DNA from: an uncultured Collinsella sp.
Lineage (GTDB): Bacteria; Actinomycetota; Coriobacteriia; Coriobacteriales; Coriobacteriaceae
DNA length: 64,000 bases
Direction of reading: 5' to 3'
Assembly (NCBI GenBank): GCA_900768795.1
Contig: CAAGEH010000013.1
Span: forward strand, 1-64,000
Below, piece by piece: positions 33,855-45,725 of the stretch. A model generated the notes under the pieces. The model had not been told where the DNA came from and ran no database searches. It was given only the letters and a program-made list of their open reading frames with translations. The translations under genes and the position numbers were made by a program. Each line of letters opens with the position of its first letter. Positions within the stretch are counted from its first letter, which is position 1.

Positions 33855-34527
33855 GGACGCCGATGCGCCCGATGCACGCACCCGTATCATCGAGGCGTTT
33901 TGGGAGCTCATCGAGAACAACAGCATCTTCGAGCTGTCGGTTGGCGAGGTGACCCGCGCCGCCCAGTGCAATCGCGGAACGTTTTACTACTATTTTCACG
34001 ATTTCGATGAACTCGTCGCCATCGCCATAGCCCAGCTGCTGCAGGATAACGAGCTCATCACCGATGCCCTCTGGCATTTTTCGAGCGAGGGCGACCTTTC
34101 GGCGTTCGACCGGCGCGACGTCCGCTGCCTGCTGCGGCGCATCGTCATCACCATGAGGGCGGGTGCCGCCGAGCAGGTCGTGCAGGGCATCCATACGATC
34201 ATCATCGACCGCGTGAGAGAGATCGTCCACCCCGACGGAGAAGAGCTCAAGGCAGATTCGAGCTTTGCGGTGGGCTTTCTGGTCTCGGGCATCATGAGCT
34301 TTGTGACGGCGGTCGGCTTTGCCCGGGAGGGCGGCGAGGAGATAGACCTCGAGCAGCTGGGGGACAGCGCGTGCGCGTACCTGAGGGCGGTCGCCATGCA
34401 GACGGTGGAAACGGTCGCGCAAGTCGAGGGCGGCGATACATCCGAGCTGCTCGAACGCGTCTCCAAGGAGGCCGATGCCTATCGCGCATCGCGTGCGACG
34501 AGTCCCGACGTGGTGAAAGACGCCTAG
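33838..34527 (+). CDS. TetR-family transcriptional regulator
   Basis: The 229-residue protein has an N-terminal helix-turn-helix (RTRIIEAFWELIENN, then SVGEVTRAAQCNRGTFYYYF) and a variable all-helical ligand domain. Its ATG at 33838 overlaps the end of the CoA-activase gene by 17 bp and has GTGAGG upstream, so both are expressed together. The 9-bp palindrome at 29346-29366 is its likely operator, giving autoregulation of the two-gene unit. The ligand is unknown; an acyl-CoA or fatty acid is plausible but unproven. Confidence 0.88.
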   Translation: MARPRKDADAPDARTRIIEAFWELIENNSIFELSVGEVTRAAQCNRGTFYYYFHDFDELVAIAIAQLLQDNELITDALWHFSSEGDLSAFDRRDVRCLLRRIVITMRAGAAEQVVQGIHTIIIDRVREIVHPDGEELKADSSFAVGFLVSGIMSFVTAVGFAREGGEEIDLEQLGDSACAYLRAVAMQTVETVAQVEGGDTSELLERVSKEADAYRASRATSPDVVKDA

Positions 34528-34661
34528 GGTTTCTCTTGCAGGGCGCCCGTCGCGCATCGCGCGGTGAGTCCTGCGATGCGGTCATAACCTGCATTCATGT
34601 GAGCCGGGTTTATAGATATTCCTCCAGCTGTTAACATAGACAACCTGTGGGTAAAGAGACA

Positions 34662-34690
34662 AAAGCGCCGCCGACGGGCGGGCGTTTTGA
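34662..34690 (+). terminator. weak terminator-like hairpin before clpC
   Basis: AAAAGCGCC pairs imperfectly with GGCGTTTT around a GC-rich loop, followed by GATTT. It may end the activase/TetR transcript. The rest of the 190-bp gap shows no gene and no clear CtsR site. Confidence 0.45.
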
Positions 34691-34719
34691 TTTCGATGAA
34701 CTCATGTAAGGAAACGAGC

Positions 34720-37365
<2,646 letters not shown>

Positions 37366-37718
37366 CGTTTGGGCTGTTGCTTGCGTTTTGCTGTTCGTTT
37401 GTTTGAGCCTTGGGTTCCGTGAACTTCGGCGCTTGAATACTGTGTAACAAAAAACGGGGACGTCATCTGTTCGATGGCGTCCTCGTGTGCGTTGCTGGTG
37501 ATGTGGCAGTTCGTGCGGGTTTTACTCGTGCGGTGCGGCGGCTCGCTTGATGTGTTGGACCGTGCGGTGAGGCGGCTGTAGGGTGTCGATTCGTGCGTGG
37601 AGCGGTTCGCGTAGGTTTGCTCGTGTGCGTCGTAGCTGCACGATTTTTGTGCGTGTACTGCGCCTGCTCCGCTATCGGATCGACCGAGGCGACATACCCT
37701 GCGCCCTATCTCCGCACG
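37366..37718. other. intergenic region between clpC and mntP
   Basis: No credible gene is seen. The only structure is the hairpin at 37447-37484; the rest is repetitive GTGCGGNGGCNG-like sequence. Confidence 0.6.
37447..37484 (-). terminator. terminator downstream of mntP
   Basis: On the minus strand GAGGACGCCAT pairs with ATGACGTCCCC, followed by GTTTTTTG. It is 235 bp past the mntP stop. Confidence 0.6.
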
Positions 37719-38300
37719 TTAAAGGACGAGAATCCCCAGGTGCTCGAGCAGCACCTTGAGGCCGATAAGAATCAAAACGACGCCGCCGACGATGGTCGCG
37801 GGCTTTTCGTAGCGCGCACCGAAGAAGTGCCCCACGGCAACGCCCGCGAGCGTCAGAACAAACGTGATGACGCCGATGAACGAGGCGGCGGCAACGATGT
37901 TGACGGACAGCGCCGCAAACGAGATGCCCATGGCAAGCGCATCGATAGAGGTGGCGATGGCGAGCATCAGATACTCTCCGAGGTCGATGACGTTGGCGTC
38001 GGAACTGTCGTCCGAGTCGTCCTCGTCATCGTGGAATGCCTCCCAGAGCATCTTGCCACCGATGATCGCGAGCAAGATGAAAGCGATCCAGTGGTCGATC
38101 GGCGAGATCAGCCACAAAAACTGGCTGCCCAGCGCCCAACCGATAACAGGCATGAGCGCCTGAAATCCTCCGAAAAAGAGCGCGAGCACGACGGCGACTT
38201 TGAAATTGATGCGCTTCATGCCGAGCCCCTTGCAGACCGACACCGCAAAGGCGTCCATCGAAAGGCCTACGGCGATCAGAAACAGCTCAACGATACCCAT
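37719..38300 (-). CDS. mntP: manganese efflux pump MntP
   Basis: MntP exports Mn(II) when it is in excess. The 193-residue protein has six hydrophobic helices in two homologous halves, each starting with the metal-site motif: SMDAFAVSVCKG in the first and SIDALAMGISFA in the second. An acidic cytoplasmic loop (DDEDDSDDSSD) separates the halves. No yybP-ykoY type manganese riboswitch is visible in the 117 bp upstream. Confidence 0.92.
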   Translation of the reverse strand: MGIVELFLIAVGLSMDAFAVSVCKGLGMKRINFKVAVVLALFFGGFQALMPVIGWALGSQFLWLISPIDHWIAFILLAIIGGKMLWEAFHDDEDDSDDSSDANVIDLGEYLMLAIATSIDALAMGISFAALSVNIVAAASFIGVITFVLTLAGVAVGHFFGARYEKPATIVGGVVLILIGLKVLLEHLGILVL

Positions 38301-38344
38301 GGTTCCCTCTCATGTGTAAGCATTAGCTCGCCAGCTTATCACAG

Positions 38345-38382
38345 AAAAGCGGCGCACAAACAAACTGCTTGCACGCCGCTTC
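38345..38382 (-). terminator. terminator of the acyltransferase gene
   Basis: On the minus strand AAGCGGCG pairs with CGCCGCTTTT across a 20-base loop, ending in a T-run just before mntP. Confidence 0.6.
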
Positions 38383-38417
38383 ACGTTGTTCGTCTTGCGT
38401 TATGGGGTTGCCTTGGG

Positions 38418-40547
38418 CTATGGCTGCGGTTCTCCCGTGACCTTGCGGCTCTCGCGGGCGGCGGGTGTCATACCGACCAAGAGAGCATCGTGCATCTCCT
38501 GGCTCACGCTGCCGTCGGTCGGGGCCTGCCATGCTCCGCCGGCCTTCTCGTTCGCCTGCTCGGTCGCCGCCTCGATCATCTTGTTGGAGCCGATGGCATC
38601 GACGATCATCTGCATGTACGCCTTGCGTCCCTCGTAGGTGAGGTGGACGCCATCTTCGCCGATCCAGTCGTCATGGTTGGCGCTGTATGCCTCCCAGTCG
38701 ATGATGCGGATGTTCTTGTGCTTGGCAGCAACGTCCCTGATCGTCTGGTTGGTGGTGCGGTGCCACGAGGCGGGGACGCGGTTGGTCACGATCCAGATGG
38801 TGCGTTTCGATCCGATGTCGGCAACGAAATTCTCGAGCTCGTCCGCCGTGAACGAACCGTTGGTGCCGAGCGCGATGATCACGTTGGAGCCGACCTCTTT
38901 GCGGTCGCGATAGTAGTCGTATACCTTTTGACCCATTGCGATCTGGCGATTGCCGCAGGCATCGATAAGACCGCCGGTGTATGCCTGGTGGAACACGTCG
39001 GTGAGTCCGATGGAGACCGAGTCGCCGATCATGAGCGGCTCGTAACCCTTGACCTTGACGTCCTTGTCGGTTGCGACGGCAGCGGATGCAGCGGAGTCCC
39101 GATCGGTTTTGCCCGCCTTGGAATCTCCCTTGGCGCTCTTGTCGCTCTTAACGATCTTTCCCTCGGACGTTCCCGCTTTGATATCCGACTCGGTCAGCAG
39201 GCCCTTGCCCTTGTTCTGGTTCTGGACGAGCGCGAGCGCGGTGCCCGCGGAGGCAAGCAGAACAAACGACATAAAGCATGCGACGGCGACGCGCACGCGG
39301 CGCGTGCCTACGAGCTGGTGCTCCCTATATGCGCGGATGGTCTTTCCGATCGCGCCATGGCGCAGGGGGTTCTCGACCAGACGGTACGAGAGCTCGGACA
39401 CGATAACGATGATGACGAGCTCGATCGCGATCTTGAGCACGCCGGGGTCGCCTGCGTTGTTCGGGTTCATGAGCAGCAGAAGCGGGTAGTGCCAAAGGTA
39501 GATGCCGTACGAACGCGTGCCGAGCCAGACGATGGGCTTCAGGCTGAAGAACTTGCCCAAGATGGAGTTCGGCAGCGTGATGGCGGCGATGACGACGGCT
39601 GCGGCAACGGATGCCAGCGCCAGTCCGCCGCGATACCAGAAGGGCTGCGTGCCCGAGATCAAACCGGTCATGGCGATGAGCGCGACAAGGCAGATGATGC
39701 CCGCGATCTCGACGCGCTTTTGCTTTGCGGCGCTCAAGGAGACGGGATCATGTTTGGGCGATTTGCAGTAGATCGGCCAGATAAGTGCAAGGTACGCGCC
39801 GATGAGCAGGGAGAACGCGCGCGTGTCGGTGCCGTAGTACACACGGCTCGGGTCTCCTGCCGGGTCGTAGAGCAGCGCCATGCCAAGCGCGGACGCGATG
39901 GCGAGAACAAGGCAGAACCTGCGCATGGTACGGTGGCTCGACCCGTTTCGGTAGAGCACGAGCAGCACGAGGGGCCAGATCAGATAGAACTGCTCCTCGA
40001 TGGAGAGGGACCAGAAGTGCAGCACGGGGCTCGGGGAGGCGATCGCATCGAAGTACGACTGCTTGCGGAAGATGTACCACCAGTTGGTGACCCAGCAGAG
40101 CGCCGGAATCACATCGGTTTTGAGCTTGTAGAGAATCGCCTGGTTGAAGAACCAAGCGAGCACGGCCGTCACGCCCACGACGAGCGCGATGGCGGGGAAC
40201 AGGCGCCGCACGCGCCGCAACCAGAATCGTTTGAGGTCGATCGTGTGCTTTTCGGTGAGCTCGACGATGAGGATGCCCGTGATCAGAAATCCCGAGATGA
40301 CGAAGAACACCGTGACGCCAACAAGACCGCCCGGAGCCCACGGGAGATTGAGATGGTAGGCGAGTACAGCGATGACGGCGAGCGCGCGCAGTCCGTCTAC
40401 GCTCGGCATGTAACGGCGCTCGAGTTTATGGAAGTGCGAACCCGGTTTGGCGATGCGCGTTTTTGTGCGAGCATGCGGAGCAGCTTTTGCGCCGCCGCGC
40501 GATGAGCCCTGCGGAGCTCGTGTTGAAGCTGGGGCAGCTTGATTCAT
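38418..40547 (-). CDS. OatA-like membrane acyltransferase with SGNH esterase domain
   Basis: The 709-residue protein has a basic cytoplasmic N-terminus, an acyltransferase-3 membrane domain (about 45-415) opening with SVDGLRALAVIAVLAYH and VFFVISGFLITG, and a Ser/Lys-rich linker. The C-terminal extracellular SGNH domain has GDSVSIG near 505, GTNGSF near 559 and DGVHLT near 629, giving the serine, asparagine and Asp-His catalytic set. This is the OatA architecture, which acetylates peptidoglycan muramic acid and confers lysozyme resistance. Another surface polysaccharide could be the target. Confidence 0.88.
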   Translation of the reverse strand: MNQAAPASTRAPQGSSRGGAKAAPHARTKTRIAKPGSHFHKLERRYMPSVDGLRALAVIAVLAYHLNLPWAPGGLVGVTVFFVISGFLITGILIVELTEKHTIDLKRFWLRRVRRLFPAIALVVGVTAVLAWFFNQAILYKLKTDVIPALCWVTNWWYIFRKQSYFDAIASPSPVLHFWSLSIEEQFYLIWPLVLLVLYRNGSSHRTMRRFCLVLAIASALGMALLYDPAGDPSRVYYGTDTRAFSLLIGAYLALIWPIYCKSPKHDPVSLSAAKQKRVEIAGIICLVALIAMTGLISGTQPFWYRGGLALASVAAAVVIAAITLPNSILGKFFSLKPIVWLGTRSYGIYLWHYPLLLLMNPNNAGDPGVLKIAIELVIIVIVSELSYRLVENPLRHGAIGKTIRAYREHQLVGTRRVRVAVACFMSFVLLASAGTALALVQNQNKGKGLLTESDIKAGTSEGKIVKSDKSAKGDSKAGKTDRDSAASAAVATDKDVKVKGYEPLMIGDSVSIGLTDVFHQAYTGGLIDACGNRQIAMGQKVYDYYRDRKEVGSNVIIALGTNGSFTADELENFVADIGSKRTIWIVTNRVPASWHRTTNQTIRDVAAKHKNIRIIDWEAYSANHDDWIGEDGVHLTYEGRKAYMQMIVDAIGSNKMIEAATEQANEKAGGAWQAPTDGSVSQEMHDALLVGMTPAARESRKVTGEPQP

Positions 40548-40740
40548 TCAGTTGTTCTCCAAAATACCCTTTAAACCTTTTCCGTTTACTGATTATAACG
40601 AGCGCGTTTTGTGCCGCGGGCGGCCAAGCGCCCGCGGGGAATTCTCCGCGTTTTTTTCGTAACCATTTTGTATCGCATGTTTGGGCAGCTCGAAGCATGG
40701 GACAATGCAAAACACGTGCGACATGAAGAGGAGTCGAGTT

Positions 40741-41808
40741 TTGGAGAAATCAGAAATCCAGAAGCGTATGGATGAGGCCATCAGGCTCACCGCCCCCGGT
40801 CAGCCTATTAGGACGGCACTCGACATGATCATCGCCGGTCACCTGGGCGCGCTCATTTGCGTTGGCGATACCGACAACGTTCTTGCTGCCGGCAACGACG
40901 GATTTCCTCTCAATATCTCGTTCACCTCGAACCGTCTGTTCGAGCTTTCCAAGATGGATGGCGCCATCGTCATCGACGGGTCGCTCAACCAGATCCTCCG
41001 CGCGAACTTTCACCTCAACCCCGATCCATCGCTCGCGACGAGCGAGACGGGCATGCGCCACCGCACGGCGGCGCGCATGTCGGTTCTGACCGACGCCATC
41101 GTGCTTTCCGTTTCCGCGCGCCGCTCCGTGGTCAACGTGTACGTGCATGGCAAGAGCTACGAGCTGCAGCCGGTCACGACGATCATGAGCTCGGTCAACC
41201 AGCTTGTCGCCACACTTCAGACCACACGCACGTCGCTCGACCGCTCGCTCCTGCGCCTCACCGCGCTCGAACTCGATGACTACGTGACGCTCGCCGACAT
41301 CACGGGCATCTTCTCCAATTTCGAGATCATGCAGCAGGCCAAGTCCGAGCTCAAAGATTGCATCGTCAAGCTCGGCAACCAGGGCAAACTCGTTCAGATG
41401 CAGCTCGAGCAGCTCGCGGGTTCCAGCATGGATACCGAGTACGACCTGATGATTCGCGACTACGCGTCCGATTCGTCCGAGGAGAACGCCAAACGTCTGC
41501 GCGGGCGCTTTGCCTCCATGACGCCCAAGGACCTCACCGATCCGCATCGCGTGGCGGAGGTTTTGGGCTACGACGACCTCGATGTCGATTCGGTCATGAC
41601 GCCGCTCGGCCTCCGTACGCTTTCGCGCGTCTCCGTTGTGCGCGACGGCGTTGCCGAGAAGATCGCCGACGAGTACGGCTCGCTTCAGGAGCTCATGGAC
41701 GACATCCGCAAGGACCCGGACCGTCTGGGCGATTTCGGCGTCAACAACCCCGCGATTCTTGCGGACGCCCTGTACCGCATGAGCGGCGGCAAGCAGGGAA
41801 ACGCCTAA
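40741..41808 (+). CDS. disA: diadenylate cyclase DisA
   Basis: DisA makes c-di-AMP and scans DNA for damage. The 355-residue protein has the DAC domain with motifs DGAIVIDG and GMRHRTAARMS, a helical spine and C-terminal helix-hairpin-helix DNA-binding region. The best start is TTG at 40741, since GAGGAG lies eight bases upstream; an in-frame ATG at 40723 would place that site inside the gene. The stop overlaps the ispD start by one base. radA, its usual neighbour, is not here. Confidence 0.93.
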   Translation: MEKSEIQKRMDEAIRLTAPGQPIRTALDMIIAGHLGALICVGDTDNVLAAGNDGFPLNISFTSNRLFELSKMDGAIVIDGSLNQILRANFHLNPDPSLATSETGMRHRTAARMSVLTDAIVLSVSARRSVVNVYVHGKSYELQPVTTIMSSVNQLVATLQTTRTSLDRSLLRLTALELDDYVTLADITGIFSNFEIMQQAKSELKDCIVKLGNQGKLVQMQLEQLAGSSMDTEYDLMIRDYASDSSEENAKRLRGRFASMTPKDLTDPHRVAEVLGYDDLDVDSVMTPLGLRTLSRVSVVRDGVAEKIADEYGSLQELMDDIRKDPDRLGDFGVNNPAILADALYRMSGGKQGNA

Positions 41809-42551
41809 TGCCCCAGGCCCACGTATGCGCCGTGATCGTTGCCGGCGGCGCGGGAACGCGTTTCGGCAACCCCGGCGGCAAGCTTCTGGTCGATGTCGCG
41901 GGCAGGCCGCTTATGTCCTGGTCGCTGTTGGCGTTCGATGCCGCCGAGACCGTCGAGTCGATCGTGGTGGTCTGTCCGCCCGATCATCGCGATGAGATGT
42001 GCGAGCGCGCCATCGACCCGCTCCGCCTGTCCGTCCCCGTGACGTTTGCAGCATCGGGAAAGACCCGTCAGGATTCGACGCGCTCGGGTATTTTTGCTGC
42101 TCCTGCAGCCACGACGCACGTTGCGATTCACGATGCCGCGCGCCCGCTTATTGAGCCCGCGACCATCGATGGCGCTGTGCGCATGCTCCTCGGGCATCCG
42201 GATGCCGACGGAGTCGCCTGCGGTCAGCCCGCGATCGACACGCTCAAGGTCGTGGCCGACGGCGCGATCGAGGGCACGCCCGATCGCAGCGCGTATTGGT
42301 GCGTGCAGACCCCGCAGGTCTTTTCTCTTGCCAAGCTTACCCATGCGTTCGAGTTGGCGGATGCGACGGGTTTTGTCGGCACCGACGACGCTTCGGTTGT
42401 CGAGCATGCGGGCGGGCGCGTCCTCTGTGCGAACTCGCCGCGCGATAACCTCAAGGTCACCGTTCCCGAAGACCTGGTTTTGGTATCCTCGCTTATGCGT
42501 TATAGGTTGCAGAAGGACCAAAAAGGGGGAGCTGCCGACCATGTCGAGTAA
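41808..42551 (+). CDS. ispD: 2-C-methyl-D-erythritol 4-phosphate cytidylyltransferase
   Basis: IspD makes CDP-methylerythritol in the non-mevalonate pathway. The 247-residue protein has the nucleotidyltransferase opening VIVAGGAGTRFG, HDAARPLI, and the late VQTPQVF and NLKVTVPEDL motifs. ATG 41808 overlaps the disA stop by one base (TAATG). The 3' end overlaps ispF by 11 bp. Confidence 0.95.
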   Translation: MPQAHVCAVIVAGGAGTRFGNPGGKLLVDVAGRPLMSWSLLAFDAAETVESIVVVCPPDHRDEMCERAIDPLRLSVPVTFAASGKTRQDSTRSGIFAAPAATTHVAIHDAARPLIEPATIDGAVRMLLGHPDADGVACGQPAIDTLKVVADGAIEGTPDRSAYWCVQTPQVFSLAKLTHAFELADATGFVGTDDASVVEHAGGRVLCANSPRDNLKVTVPEDLVLVSSLMRYRLQKDQKGGAADHVE

Positions 42552-43035
42552 TCTCCGCATCGGACACGGGTACGACGTCCACCGTTTGGTGGAGGGGCGC
42601 CGATGTATCATCGGCGGTGTCGATATCCCGCACGACAAGGGGCTTTTGGGTCATTCGGACGCCGACGTGCTCGCGCATGCGCTCGCCGATGCCATCCTGG
42701 GAGCGGCACGCGCGGGCGATATCGGCAAACTCTTTCCCGACACCGACCCCGCCTATGCGGGCGCGGATTCGCTCGTCCTGCTCCATCACGTTATGGAGCA
42801 CGTGCGTGGCCTGGGCTTTGAGTTTATCGACGCCGACTGCACCATCGCATGCCAGGAGCCCAAAATCGGGCCGCATCGCGATGCCATGCGTGCGAATCTC
42901 GCCCATGCACTCGACGTTGACGTCGAGAACGTGGGCGTTGCCGCTACCACAACGGAGAAGCTTGGCTGGGAGGGCACCGGCGAGGGCATCGGGGCCTGGG
43001 CCGTCTGCCTGCTCGAAAAGAAACAAGAGGAGTAA
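42541..43035 (+). CDS. ispF: 2-C-methyl-D-erythritol 2,4-cyclodiphosphate synthase
   Basis: IspF cyclises the CDP intermediate. The 164-residue protein has the zinc-site motif GHGYDVHRL and LGHSDADVLAHALADA, the FPDTDPAY segment and the C-terminal ATTTEKLGW motif, so it is complete. It starts inside the last codons of ispD, an adjacent arrangement that in other bacteria is sometimes a fusion. cysS follows four bases after its stop. Confidence 0.96.
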   Translation: MSSNLRIGHGYDVHRLVEGRRCIIGGVDIPHDKGLLGHSDADVLAHALADAILGAARAGDIGKLFPDTDPAYAGADSLVLLHHVMEHVRGLGFEFIDADCTIACQEPKIGPHRDAMRANLAHALDVDVENVGVAATTTEKLGWEGTGEGIGAWAVCLLEKKQEE

Positions 43036-43038
43036 CCC

Positions 43039-44505
43039 GTGCGTATCTACAACAGCGCGACACATAAAAAAGAAGAGTTCGAGCCGATCGAGGCCGGCAA
43101 GGTGCGCATGTATGTTTGCGGACCCACCGTCTACGACAACATCCATATCGGTAACGCGCGCACGTTCATCAGCTTCGACGTGATCCGTCGCTGGCTGATC
43201 GCCAAGGGTTTTGAGGTCACCTTTGCTCAAAACCTCACCGATGTGGACGACAAGATCATCAAGCGAGCCAACGAGCAGGGTCGCACCGCCGCCGAGGTCG
43301 CCGGCGAATTTTCCGAGAAGTTCATCGGCGTGATGTGTGCCGCAAACGTGCTCGATCCCGACATTCGTCCGCGTGCCACCAAGGAGATCGGCCCCATGAT
43401 CGGCATGATCAAGACGCTGATCGAGCAGGGCCACGCCTATGCCGCCGACAACGGCGACGTTTACTTCGCCGTGCGCAGCGATCCCACCTACGGTGAGGTC
43501 TCGGGGCGCAACATCGACGACCTAATGGTCGGCGCGCGCATCGAGGAGAATGAGGACAAGAACGATCCCTTGGATTTCGCCCTTTGGAAGGCCGCTAAGC
43601 CCGGCGAGCCCATGTGGGATTCGCCGTGGGGCAAGGGCCGTCCCGGCTGGCATACCGAGTGCGCGGCGATGGTCCATCGCTATCTGGGCGTTCCCATCGA
43701 CATCCACGGTGGCGGCTCCGATCTTGCGTTCCCGCATCACGAGAACGAGTGCGCTCAGGCCACGTGCGCGTGGCATCAGGGGTTCGCGAACACCTGGATG
43801 CACACGGGCATGCTGCTGGTCGATGGAGAGAAGATGAGCAAATCGCTCGGCAATTTCTTCACGCTCGCCGAGGTGCTCGAGAAACATTCCGCTGCGGCGC
43901 TTCGTTTGCTTATGCTGCAGACGAGCTACCGCTCGCCGCTCGATTTTTCGTGGGAGCGTCTTGAGGGCGCGGAGAATTCGCTTACGCGCATCGCGGGCAC
44001 CGTGCAGAATCTGCGCTGGGCGGCATCTCATGCCGAAGGTGCTGCCGACGACGCCCTTGCCGAGGATCTTGCCGCCAAGGCTGCATCCGCGCGTGCCGCG
44101 TTTGCCGAGTGCATGGACGACGATTTCAATACCGCCGGCGCGCTCGGCGCGGTGTTCGGTTTCGTGACCGAGGCGAATCAGTATCTCGAGCAGGCCGGAG
44201 ACGCTGCCGATAAGGCTGCTGCCCTGACTGCCGCCGATACGCTCGTCGAGCTGCTCTCGACGTTGGGTATCGAGCTTCCCGAGCCCGAGGAGGAGCTGCC
44301 GGTCGGTTTGCTCGGCGTCGCGGCGGGGCTCGTGGGCTACACGGGCGACGACGTGAACGCGGCAGCGGAGAAGATTCTCGCCGCGCGCGCCGATGCCCGC
44401 GCCGCTAAGAATTGGGAGCTCGCCGACGCGATCCGCGATCAGCTCAAGGACATGGGCTTGGTTATCGAGGATACGGCGGCGGGAACGCGCATCAAGTCTG
44501 CATAG
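43039..44505 (+). CDS. cysS: cysteinyl-tRNA synthetase
   Basis: The 488-residue class I synthetase has the HIGH-type motif in GPTVYDNIHIGNART, zinc ligands including Cys in VCGPT and in the HTECAAM region, and the KMSKSLGNF signature. It begins with GTG at 43039 behind AGAGGAGTAA. It lies within the conserved order ispD-ispF-cysS-rlmB-yacP. Confidence 0.96.
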   Translation: MRIYNSATHKKEEFEPIEAGKVRMYVCGPTVYDNIHIGNARTFISFDVIRRWLIAKGFEVTFAQNLTDVDDKIIKRANEQGRTAAEVAGEFSEKFIGVMCAANVLDPDIRPRATKEIGPMIGMIKTLIEQGHAYAADNGDVYFAVRSDPTYGEVSGRNIDDLMVGARIEENEDKNDPLDFALWKAAKPGEPMWDSPWGKGRPGWHTECAAMVHRYLGVPIDIHGGGSDLAFPHHENECAQATCAWHQGFANTWMHTGMLLVDGEKMSKSLGNFFTLAEVLEKHSAAALRLLMLQTSYRSPLDFSWERLEGAENSLTRIAGTVQNLRWAASHAEGAADDALAEDLAAKAASARAAFAECMDDDFNTAGALGAVFGFVTEANQYLEQAGDAADKAAALTAADTLVELLSTLGIELPEPEEELPVGLLGVAAGLVGYTGDDVNAAAEKILAARADARAAKNWELADAIRDQLKDMGLVIEDTAAGTRIKSA

Positions 44506-44670
44506 ACCGTTGCCGGCATGTGCTGTCGACGATGCCGGCGCATGTTGCTGCTGTGGGTCGTTGCCGACGCAGGTTGGTGCAGATGCGAGACGTTGCCGAT
44601 CCAGGCTGTTGCCGACGCGGGGAGTTGCCGCCGCGGGGCATCGGCGACTAGATAGTGTTGAGGGTTGATT

Positions 44671-45714
44671 ATGGCTGACAATCGCAAACGTACCGGCGGG
44701 AGGTCTTCCACCCCGCGTGAGAAGGGCGCGTGCTCCGCGCGAAGGCCGAAGGCGAAATCGCAGGCACAGCATCGCGATGGCAGTTCCTCTCGTCGTGATG
44801 ACCGCAGGACACGGCGCGGCCGACAAGACGAACGTGACCGTACCTGGGGCGATGACCGCGCCCGCAACGACAGTCGCGATGGCGCCCGCGCCCGCGCCGG
44901 CGTGCGCGGTGGCAGCGACATTCGCGGTCGTGACGCATCTCGCTCAGGTAATCGCGATCTCAATCAATCGCAAAAGGGAGATTATCTCGAGGGGCGTCGC
45001 GCGACGGCCGAGGCGCTGAGAACGGGCTTTCCGATCAAGCGCGCGCTTGTGGCCGACGGTGCGGGACGCGATCAGGCTCTTTCCAAACTTGTCGATGACG
45101 TTCGCGACCACGGGATTGCCGTTTCGTACGTTTCTACCGAGGAACTCGATACCCTCTCCAGCCATGGTGCCCATCAAGGCATTATTCTCGAAGTCGGCGC
45201 GTTTCCCTATGCCGACCTTGCCGACATCGTTGCGCGCGTAGGGGAGGGGCCTGCGCTTGTGGTCGTGCTCGACCACGTTACCGACGACGGAAACTTCGGC
45301 GCTATCGTGCGCTCAGCTGAGATCGTCGGCGCCGCCGGAGTCGTCATCGCCAACAAACGTGCCGCAGGCGTGACGGTGGGCAGCTACAAAACGTCGGCGG
45401 GTGCCGTGATGCACATGCCGATCGCGAAGGTCCCCAATATCGCGCGAGCTCTCGACGACCTTAAGCAGGCTGGTTTTTGGGTTGCGGGTGCCTCCGAGCA
45501 TGCGAGCGATGTCTGCTGGGACGCGCCGTTTGCGGGCAACCTTGCGCTTGTGATGGGGTCCGAGGGCGAGGGCATCAGCCGTCTGGTGCTCGAGAAGTGC
45601 GATTTTTTGACCAAGCTTCCTCAGCTTGGCCAAACCGAGAGCCTTAATGTCGCGCAGGCGGCGTGCGCGCTCTGCTTTGAGTGGATGCGCCAGAATCGCG
45701 CCGGGTTGTTCTAG
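44671..45714 (+). CDS. SPOUT-class 23S rRNA methyltransferase (RlmB/TrmH family)
   Basis: The 347-residue protein has an RNA-binding L30e-like domain (about 95-175) and a SpoU methyltransferase domain with knot motifs LDHVTDDGNFGAIVRSAE, LVMGSEGEGIS and TESLNVAQAACALC. Relatives methylate 2'-O of G2251 in 23S rRNA or modify tRNA. The first 95 residues are an unusual Arg/Asp/Ser/Gly-rich disordered tail, longer than in E. coli RlmB. ATG 44671 follows GAGGG; a TTG at 44665 is less likely. The 165-bp gap before it is filled with degenerate GTTGCCG(A/C)CGC repeats. Confidence 0.9.
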   Translation: MADNRKRTGGRSSTPREKGACSARRPKAKSQAQHRDGSSSRRDDRRTRRGRQDERDRTWGDDRARNDSRDGARARAGVRGGSDIRGRDASRSGNRDLNQSQKGDYLEGRRATAEALRTGFPIKRALVADGAGRDQALSKLVDDVRDHGIAVSYVSTEELDTLSSHGAHQGIILEVGAFPYADLADIVARVGEGPALVVVLDHVTDDGNFGAIVRSAEIVGAAGVVIANKRAAGVTVGSYKTSAGAVMHMPIAKVPNIARALDDLKQAGFWVAGASEHASDVCWDAPFAGNLALVMGSEGEGISRLVLEKCDFLTKLPQLGQTESLNVAQAACALCFEWMRQNRAGLF

Positions 45715-45725
45715 GGGGGATTGTC

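Noticed and set aside
31392..33971. Long minus-strand frame opposite the CoA-activase gene
   Set aside because: It is antisense to a complete protein with clear motifs, and no homology or start signal is seen. The same applies to the long frames opposite clpC (34723-37287) and the rpl genes (50150-52255).
37593..40505. 970-codon plus-strand frame across mntP and the OatA-like gene
   Set aside because: It lies antisense to two well-supported membrane protein genes and has a biased, domain-free composition.
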